NCBI GenBank assembly: GCA_037893225.1
Contig: JAZGUH010000552.1
Span: forward strand, 1,204,157-1,268,156
DNA: 64,000 bases
Direction: 5' to 3'
Source: Hippasteria phrygiana
Taxonomy: Eukaryota; Echinodermata; Asteroidea; Valvatida; Goniasteridae
In this document: positions 55,101 through 64,000 of the stretch, one piece after another
Position numbering within the stretch: the first letter of the stretch is position 1
Layout of the letters: each line of letters begins with the position of its first letter
Translations under genes and position numbers: made by a program
The notes under the pieces: generated by a model
What the model was told of the DNA's origin: nothing
The model's database searches: none
Seen by the model: only the letters and a program-made list of their open reading frames with translations

Positions 55101-58100
55101 GATAGCTTAGATATGGCGCTATATGTTGCAATTATCGGCGGCTTCTTAGACTTAACACTTGTGGAGAAAATTCAAACCTCGCATGTTTATTTTCTTCCCG
55201 GCCACCATCCGTGTGCAGATTACCTTTTATTTATTGCTCCATGCCTGTCAAATTCCCTGGGTATGGACTTGCTTTACTCATTCATAATTGCATGAAATAT
55301 CAACCAAATACAGTAATTTTGACATGTATGGATAGCTTAGATCTGGCGCTACATGTTGCAATTATCGGCGGCTTCTTAGATTTAAAACTTGTGGAGAAAA
55401 TTCAAACCCTCGCAATGTTTATTTTCTTTCCGGCCACCATCTGCGTGCATATTACCCTTTTATTTATTGCTCCCATGCCTGTCAAATTCCCTGGGGTATG
55501 GACTTGCTTTACTCATTCATAATTGCATGAAATATCAACCAAATGCAGCAATTTTGACATGTATGGATAGCTTAGATCTGGCGCTACATGTTGCAATCAT
55601 CGGCGGCTTCTTAGAGTTCAAACTTGTGGAGAAAATTCAAACCTCGCAATGTTTAATTTTCTTTCCGGCCAACATCTGTGTACATAATTACCGTCTATTT
55701 ATTGCTCCATGCATGTCAAATTCCCTGGGGGTATGGACTTGCTTTACTCATTCATAATTGTATGAAATATCAACCAAATTCAGTAATTTTGACATGTATA
55801 GATAGCTTAGATCTGGCGCTTACATGTTGCAATTATCGGCGGCTTCTTAGATTTAAAAACCTTGTTCAGAAAATTTCAAACCCTCGCAATGTTTATTTTC
55901 TTTCCGGCCAACATCTGTGTACATGTTACCGTCTCTATTTATTGCTCCATGATGTCAAATTCCCCTGGGGTTATGGACTTGCTTTACTCATTCATAATTG
56001 CATGGAAATATCAACCAAATTCAGTAATTTTTGACATGTATGGATAGCTTAGATATGGCGCTACATGTTGCAATTATCGGCGGCTCTCTTAGAGTTAACA
56101 CTTGTGGAGAAACATTCAAACCTCGCAATGTTTATTTTCTTCCCGGCCACCATCGTGTGCAGATTACCTTTTATTTATTGCTCCATGCCTGTCAAATTCC
56201 CCTGGGTATGGACTTGCTTACTCATTCATAAGTGCTATGAAATATCAACCAAATTCAGTAATTTTGACATGTATAGATAGCTAGATATGCGCTACATGTT
56301 GCAATTATCGGCGGCTTCTTAGAGTTAACACTTGTGGAGAAAATTCAAACCTCGCAATGTTTATTTTCTTCCCGGCCACCATCCGTGTGCAGATTACCTT
56401 TTATTTATTGCTCCATGCCTGTCAAATTCCCTGGGTATGGACTTGCTTTACTCATTCATAATTGCATGAAATATCAACCAAATACAGTAATTTTGACATG
56501 TATGGATAGCTTAGATCTGGCGCTACATGTTGCAATTATCGGCGGCTTCTTAGATTTAAAACTTGTGGAGAAAATTCAAACCTCGCAATGTTTATTTTCT
56601 TTCCGGCCAACATCTGTGTACATGTTACCGTCTATTTATTGCTCATGCATGTCAAATTCCCTGGGGTATGGACTTGCTTTACTCATTCATAATTGCATGA
56701 AATATCAACAAATTCAGTAATTTTGACATGTATGGATAGCTTAGATATGGCGCTACATGTTGCAATTATCGGCGGCTTCTTAGATTTAAAACTTGTGGAG
56801 AAATTCAACCTCGCAATGTTTATTTTCTTTCCGGCCAACATCTGTGTACATGTTACCGTCTATTTATTGCTCCATGCATGTCAAATTCCCTGGGTATGGA
56901 CTTGCTTTACTCATTCAAAATTGCATGAAAATATCAACCAAATTCAGTAATTTTGACATGTAGGATAGCTTAGATATGGCGCTACATGTTGCAATTATCG
57001 GCGGCTTCTTAGAGTTAACACTTGTGGAGAAAATTCAAACCTCGCAATGTTTATTTTCTTCCGGCCACCCATCCGTGGGCAGATTACCTTTTATTTATTG
57101 CTCCATGCCCTGTCAAATTCCTGGGGTATGGACTTGCTTTACTCAATCATAATTGCATGAAATATCAACCAAATACAGTCCATTTTGACATGTAATGGAT
57201 AGCTATAGATCTGGCGCTACATGTTGCAATTATCGGCGGCTTCTTAGATTTAAACTTGTGGAGAAAATTAAACCTCGCAATGTTTATTTTCTTTCCGGCC
57301 AACATCTGTGTACATGTTACCGTCTATTTATTGCTCCATGCATGTCAAATTCCCTGGGGTATGGACTTGCTTTACTCATTCATAATTGCATGAAATATCA
57401 ACCCAAATTCAGTAATTTTGACATGTATGGATAGCTTAGATCTGGCGCTACATGTTGCAATTATCGGCGGTTCTTAGAGTTAACACTTGTGGAGAAAATT
57501 CAAAACCTCGCAATGTTTATTTCATTCCGGCCACCATCTTCTGCGTGCATATTACCTTTAATTTATTGCTCCATGGCCTGTCAAATTCCCTGGGGTATGG
57601 ACTTGCTTTACTCATTCATAATTGCATGAAATATCAACCAAATACAGTAATTTTGACATGTATGGATAGCTTAGATCTGGCGCTACATGTTGCAATTACT
57701 CGGCGGCCCTTCTTAGATTTAAAACTTGTGGACGAAAATTCAAACCTCGCAATGTTTATTTTCTTTCCGGCCCAACATCTGTGTACATGTTACCGTCTAT
57801 TTATTGCCTCCATGCATGTCAAATTCCCTGGGGTATGGACTTGCTTTACTCATTCATAATTGCATGAAATATCAACCAAATTCAGTAATTTTGACATGTA
57901 TGGATAGCTTAGATCTGGCGCTACATGTTGCAATTATCGTCGGCTTCTTAGATTTAAAACTTGTGGAGAAAATTCAAACCTCGCAATGTTTATTTTCTTC
58001 CGGCCAACATCTGCGTGCATGTTACCGTCTATTTATTGCTCCATGCATGTTAAACTTCCCTGGGGTATGGACTTGCTTTACTCATTCATAATTGCATGAA

Positions 58101-61100
58101 ATATCAACCAAATTCAGTAATTTTGACATGTATGGATAGCTTAGATATGGCGCTATATGTTGCAATTATCGGCGGCTTCTTAGACTTAACCACTTGTGGA
58201 GAAAATTCAAACCTCGCAATGTTTATTTTCTCTTCCCGGCCACCATCCGTGTGCAGATTACCTTTTATTTATGCTCCATGCCTGTCAAATTCCCTGGGGT
58301 ATGACTTGCTTTACTCATTCATAATTGCATGAAATATCAACCAAATACAGTAATTTTGACATGTATGGATAGCTTAGATCTGGCGCTACATGTTGCAATT
58401 ATCGGCGGCTTCTTAGATTTAAAACTTGTGGAGAAAATTCAAACCTCGCAATGTTTATTTTCTTTCCGGCCACCATCTGCGTGCATATTACCTTTTAATT
58501 TATTGGCTCCATGCATGTCAAATTCCCCTGGGGTATGGACTTGCTTTACTCATTCATAATTGCATGAAATATCAACCAAATGCAGCAATTTTGACATGTA
58601 TGGATAGCTTAGATCTGGCGCTACATGTTGCAAATCATCGGCGGCTTCTTAGAGTTCAAACTTGTGGAGAAAATTCAAACCTCGCAATGTTTATTTTTCT
58701 TTCCCGGCCAACATCTGATGTACATTATTACCGTCTAATTATTGCTCCATGCATGTCAAATTCCCTGGGGTATGGACTTGCTTTACTCATTCATAATTGT
58801 ATGAAATATCAACAAATCAGTAATTTTGACATGTATAGATAGCTTAGATCTGGCGCTACATGTTGCAATTATCGGCGGCTTCTTAGATTTAAAACTTGTT
58901 CAGAAAATTCAAACCTCGCATGTTTATTTTCTTTCCGGCCAACATCTGTGTACATGTTACCGTCTATTTATTGCTCCATGCATGTCAAATTCACCTGGGG
59001 TATGGACTTTGCTTTACTCATTCATAATTGCATGAAATATCAACCAAATTCAGTAATTTTGACATGTATGGATAGCTTTAGATATGGCGCTACATGTTGC
59101 AATTATCGGCGGCTTCTTAGAGTTAACACTTGTGGAGAAAATTCAACTCGCAATGTTTTATTTTCTTCCCGGCCACCATCCGTGTGCAGATTACCTTTTA
59201 TTTATTGCTCCATGCCTGTCAAATTCCCTGGGGTATGGACTTGCTTTACTCATTCATAAGTGCATGAAATATCAACCAAACTTCAGTAATTTTGACATGT
59301 ATAGATAGCTTAGATTATGGCGCTACATGTTGCAATTATCGGCGGCTTCTTAGAGTTAACACTTGTGGAGAAAAATTCAAACCTCGCAATGTTTATTTTC
59401 TCTCCCGGCCACCATCGTGTGCAGATTACCTTTTATTTATTGCTCATGCCTGTCAAATTCCCTGGGGTATGGACTTGCTTTACTCATCATAATTGCATGA
59501 AATATCAACCCAAATACAGTAATTTTGACATGTAATGGATAGCTTAGATCTGGCGCTACATGTTTGCAATTATCGGCGGCTTCTTAGATTTAAACTTGTG
59601 GAGAAAATTCAAACCTCGCAATGTTTATTTTCTTTCGGCCAACATCTGTGTACATGTTACCGTCTATTTATTGCTCCATGCATGTCAAATTCCCTGGGGG
59701 TATGGACTTGCTTTACTCATTCATAATTGCATGAATATCAACCAAATTCAGTAATTTTGACATGTATGGATAGCTTAGATATGGCGCTACATGTTGCAAT
59801 TATCGGCGGCTTCTTAGAGTTAAACAACTTGTGGAGAAAATTCAAACCTCGCAATGTTTATTTTCTTTCGGCCACCATCTGCGTGCATATTACCTTTTAT
59901 TTATTGCTCCATGCCTGTCAAATTCCCTGGGGTATGGACTAGCTTTACCTCATTCATAATTGCATGAAATATCAACCAAATACAGTAATTTTGACATGTA
60001 TGGATAGCTTAGATCTGGCGCTACATGTTGCAATTATCGGCGGCTTCTTAGATTTAAAACTTGTGGAGAAAATTCAAACCTCGCAATGTTTATTTTCTTT
60101 CCGGCCAACATCTGTGTACATGTTACCGTCTATTTTATCTGCTCCCTGCATGTTAAATTCCCTGGGGTATAGACTTGCTTTACTCATTCATAATTGCATG
60201 AAATATCAACCAAAATTCAGTAATTTTGACATGTATGGATAGCTTAGATATGGCGCTATATGTTGCAATTATCGGCGGCTTCTAGAGTTAACACTTGTGG
60301 AGAAAATTCAAAACCTCGCAATGTTTATTTTCTTCCCGGCCACCATCCCGTGTGCCAGATTACCGTCTATTTATTGCTCCATGCATTTCAAATTCCCTGG
60401 GGTATGGACTTGCTTTACTCATTCATAATTGCATGAAATATCAACCAAATTCAGTAATTTTGACATGTATAGATAAGCTTAGATCTGCGTACATGTTGCA
60501 ATTATCGGCGGCTTCTTAGATTAAAACTTGTGGAGAAAATTCAAACCTCGCAATGTTTATTTTCTTTCGGCCAACATCTGTGTACATGTTACCGTCTATT
60601 TATTGCTCCATGCATGTCAAATTCCCCTGGGGTATGGACTTGCTTTACTCATTCATAACTTGCATGAAATATCAACCAAATTCAGTAATTTTGACATGTA
60701 TGGATAGCTTAGATATGGCGCTACATGTTGCAATTATCGGCGGCTTCTTAGGTTAACACTTGTGGAGAAAATTCAACCTCGCAATGTTTATTTTCTTCCC
60801 GGCCACCATCCGTGTGCAGATTACCTTTTTATTTATTGCTCCATGCTGTCAAATTCCCTGGGGTATGGACTTGCTTTATCTCATTCATAAGTGCATGAAA
60901 TATCAACCAAATTCAGTAATTTTGACATGTATAGGATAGCTTAGATATGGCGCTACATGTTGCAATTATCGGCGGCTTCTTAGAGTTAACACTTGTGGAG
61001 AAATTCAAACCTCGCAATGTTTATATTCTTCCCGGCCACCATCCGTGTGCAGATTACCTTTTATTTATTGCACCATGCCTGTCAAATTCCTGGGGTATGG

Positions 61101-64000
61101 ACTTGCTTTACTCATTCATAATTGCATGAAATATCAACCAAATTCAGTAATTTTGACATGTATAGATAGCTTAGATCTGGCGCTACATGTTGCAATTATC
61201 GGCGGCTTACTTAGATTTAAAACTTGTGGAGAAAATTCAAACCCTCGCAATGTTTATTTTCTTTCCGGCCAACATCTGTGTAAATGTTTACCGTCTATTT
61301 ATTGCTCCATGCATGTCAAATTCCCTGGGTATGGACTTGCTTTACTCATTCATAACTTGCATGAAATATCAACCAATTCAGTAATTTTGACATGTATGGA
61401 TAGCTTAGATATGGCGCTACATGTTGCAATTATCGGCGGCTTCTTAGAGTTAACACTTGTGGAGAAAATTCAAACCTCGCAATGTTTATTTTCTTCCCGG
61501 CCACCATCCGTGTGCAGATTACCTTTTATTTATTGCTCCATGCCTGTCAAATTCCCTGGGGTATGGACTTGCTTTACTCATTCATAATTGCATGAAATAT
61601 CAACCAAATTCAGTAATTTTGACATGTATGGATAGCTAAGATATGGCGCTACATGTTGCAATTATCGGCGGCTTCTTAGAGTTAACACCTTGTGGAGGAA
61701 AATTCAAACCTCGCAATGTTTATTATCTTCCCGGCCACCATCCGTGTGCAGATTACCTTTTATTTATTGCTCATGCCTGTCAAATTCCCTGGGGTATGGA
61801 CTTGCTTTACTCATTCATAAGTGCATGAAATATCAACCAAATTCAGTAATTTTGACATGTATGAAAGCTTAGATATGGCGCTACATGTTGCAATTAATCG
61901 GCGGGCTTCTTAGAGATAAACACTTGTGGAGAAAATTTCAAACCTCGCAATGTTTATTTTCTTTCCGGCCACCATCTGCGTGCATATTACCTTTTATTTA
62001 TTGCTCCATGCCTGTCAAATTCCCTGGGGTATGGACTTGCTTTACTCATTCATAATTGCATGAAATATCAACCAAATACAGTAATTTTGACATGTATGGA
62101 TAGCTTAGATCTGGCGCTACATGTTGCAATTATCGGCGGCTTCTTAGATTTAAAACTTGTGGAGAAAATTCAAACCTCGCAATGTTTATTTTCTTTCCGG
62201 CCAACATCTGTGTACATGTTACCGTCTATTTATTGCTCATGCATGTCACATTCCCTGGGGTATGACTTGCTTTACTCATTCATAATTGCATGAAATATCA
62301 ACCAAATTCAGTAATTTTGAACATGTATGGATAGCTTAGATCTGGCGCTACATGTTGCAATTATCGTCGGCTTCGTAGATTTAAACTTGTGGAGAAAATT
62401 CAAACCTCGCAATGTTTATTTTCTTTCCGGCCAACATCTGCGTGCATGTTACCGTCTATTTATTGCTCCATGCATGTTAAATTCCCTGGGGTATGGACTT
62501 GCTTTACTCATTCATAATTGCATGAAATATCAACCAAATTCAGTAATTTTGACATGTATGGATAGCTTAGATATGGCGCTATATGTTGCAATTATCGGCG
62601 GCTTCTTAGACTTAACACTTGTGGAGAAAATTCAAACCTCGCAATGTTTATTTTCTTCCCGGCACCATCCGTGTGCAGATTACCTTTTATTTATTGCTCC
62701 ATGCCTGTCAAATTCCCTGGGGTATGGACTTGCTTTACTCATTCATAATTGCATGAAATATCAACCAAATACAGTAATTTTGACATGTATGGATAGCTTA
62801 GATCTGGCGCTACATGTTGCATTATCGGCGGCTTCTTAGATTTAAAACTTGTGGAGAAATTCAAAACCTCGCAATGTTTATTTTCTTTCCGGCCACCCAT
62901 CGGCGTGCATATTACCCTTTTATTTATTGCTCCATGCCTGTCAAATTCCCCTGGGGTATGGACTTGCTTTACTCATTCATAATTGCATGAAATATCAACC
63001 AATGCAGCAATATTGACATGTATGGATAGCTTAGATCTGGCGCTACATGTTGCAATCATCGGCGGCTTCTTAGAGTTCAAACTTGTGGAGAAAATTCAAA
63101 CCTCGCAATGTTTATTTCTTTCCGGCCAACATCTGTGTACATATTACCGTCTATTTATTGCTCCCATACATGTCAAATTCCCTGGGGTATGGACTTGCTT
63201 TACTCATTCATAATTGCATGAAATATCAACCAAATTCAGTAATTTTGACATGTATAGATAGCTTAGATCTGGCGCTACATGTTGCAATTATCGGCGGCTT
63301 CTTAGATTTAAAAACTTGTGGAGAAAATTCAAACCTCGCAATGTTTATTTTCTTTCCGGCCAACATCTGTGTACATGTTACCGTCTATTTATTGCTCCAT
63401 GCATGTCAAATTCCCTGGGGTATGGACTTGCTTTACTCATTCATAATTGCATGAAATATCAACCCAAATTCAGTAATTTTGACATGTATGGATAGCTTAG
63501 AATATGGCGCTACATGTTGCAATTATCGGCGGCTTCTTAGAGTTAACACTTGTGGAGAAAATTCAAACCTCGCAATGTTTATTTTCTTCCCGGCCACCAT
63601 CCGTGTGCAGCTTACCTTTTTATTTATTGCTCCATGCCTGTCAAATTCCCTGGGGTATGGACTTGCTTTACTCATTCATAAGTGCATGAAATATCAACCA
63701 AATGCAGCAATTTTGACATGTATGGATAGCCTTTAGATATGGCGCTACATGTTGCAATTATCGGCGGCTTCTTAGAGTTAACACTTGTGGAGAAAATTCA
63801 AACCTCGCAATGTTTATTTTCTTCCCCGGCCACCATCGTGTGCAGATTACCTTTTATTTTATTGCTCCCATGCCTGTCAAATTCCCCCTGGGGTATGGAC
63901 TTGCTTTACTCATTCATAATTGCATGAAATATCAACCAAATACAGTAATTTTGACATGTATGGATAGCTTAGATCTGGCGCCCTACATGTTGCAATTATC
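52181..64000 (-). other. Indel-rich part of the right arm, distal
   Basis: From CATCTGGCGTGC (52,183) onwards length changes return and become dense after about 54,000, for example TTTCTCCTTCTCCC (54,718), CTTGTTCAGAAAATTTC (55,862) and CCCCCTGGGG (63,884). The monomers mirror about 17.3-29.05 kb. The pairs of one-off variants at 53,370-53,371, 60,387 and 62,902 remain in register once net insertions are allowed for. Confidence 0.85.

Larger units (their letters stand above)
40609..64000 (-). repeat. 232-bp satellite tandem array, inverted orientation (about 100 monomers)
   Basis: The same monomer continues as its reverse complement (landmark CCCTGGGGTATGG) to the end of the window. Monomer lengths vary by one or a few bases because of frequent single-base insertions and deletions, except between about 45,971 and 52,180 where spacing is nearly exact. 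The order of monomer types mirrors the left arm from 40,607 back to about 17.3 kb. This part is therefore probably not independent sequence (see the palindrome entries). Its right edge lies outside the window. Confidence 0.98.
40609..64000 (-). repeat. Right arm of a giant palindrome
   Basis: This arm mirrors the left arm in order and in private variants, with many extra single-base indels. Because the arms agree at rare variants and differ mainly by homopolymer-type indels, the right arm is best read as another, poorer reading of the same DNA. A true inverted duplication so recent that it has no substitutions of its own is the alternative. Independent copy number should not be counted from this segment without checking raw reads. 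Confidence 0.93.

Noticed and set aside
1..64000. CRISPR array
   Set aside because: Repeats are 232 bp and contiguous, without unique spacers of 25-50 bp.
40609..64000. Independent second HOR array with opposite polarity
   Set aside because: Mirrored order and shared one-off variants show that it is the same sequence as 17.3-40.6 kb, so I do not count its blocks as separate evidence.

Overview
The whole 64 kb window is one satellite DNA array. I see no unique sequence, no gene, no RNA gene and no mobile element. The monomer is 232 bp; the first copy (1-232) has 94 G+C, about 40.5%. About 175 copies run head-to-tail from 1 to 40,607, and about 100 more run in the opposite orientation from 40,609 to 64,000. 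Long, uniform tandem repeats with higher-order structure are typical of eukaryotic centromeric, pericentromeric or other heterochromatic DNA. I do not recognise the monomer and cannot name the organism. The array runs off both ends of the window.

Monomer types used below, read on the + strand of the left arm, are named by four variable sites (the ~111-120 site / the gcca(t|g)atct site / the t(c|t)catac site / the site near 181-190). A = gttaactct, gccatatct, tccatac, actgaat. B = ttaaatct, gccagatct, tctatac, actgaat. C = tgaactct with gatgattgc, gccagatct, gctgcat. D = ttaaatct, gccagatct, actgtat (D' also has cagcatgtag). E = gttaactct, gccatatct, tctatac, actgaat. F = gttaactct, gccagatct, catatc, gctgcat. 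G = gttaactct, gccatatct, gctgcat. H = gttaactct with acatatagc; H' = gttaagtct with acatatagc. I = ttaaatct with gacgataat, actgaat. J = gttaactct, gccagatct, actgaat. K = as J but actgtat. L = gttaactct, gccatatct, actgtat. M = ttaaatct, gccatatct, actgaat.

Layout of the forward part. From 211 to 17,605 there is a higher-order repeat (HOR) domain based on a 10-monomer cycle A-B-C-(A/H)-D-E-F-A-D-G (2,320 bp), with 11-, 12- and 16-monomer variants. From 17,606 to about 27,351 lies an irregular transition that includes a near-identical 3,017-bp tandem duplication. From 27,352 to 40,607 there is a second HOR domain with the cycle B-C-A-D-H'-I-D-(K)-J-D-A (10 or 11 monomers).

At 40,608 the array turns round with no spacer. 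The right arm (40,609-64,000) repeats, in reverse complement and in mirrored order, every monomer type of the left arm back to about 17.3 kb, including one-off variants. The window therefore contains a palindrome of about 46.7 kb. The right arm also carries many single-base indels that the left arm lacks, and these begin on the left about 1 kb before the turn. The simplest reading is a fold-back (template plus complement) long-read or assembly artefact, with parts never polished. A genuine giant inverted duplication is the alternative and would be remarkable. Any analysis of array size or polarity should treat 40,609-64,000 as suspect.

The many open reading frames of about 120 codons are a by-product of repeat periodicity, not genes. 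I did not find an undescribed functional system; the notable signals are the palindrome and the nested higher-order structure.
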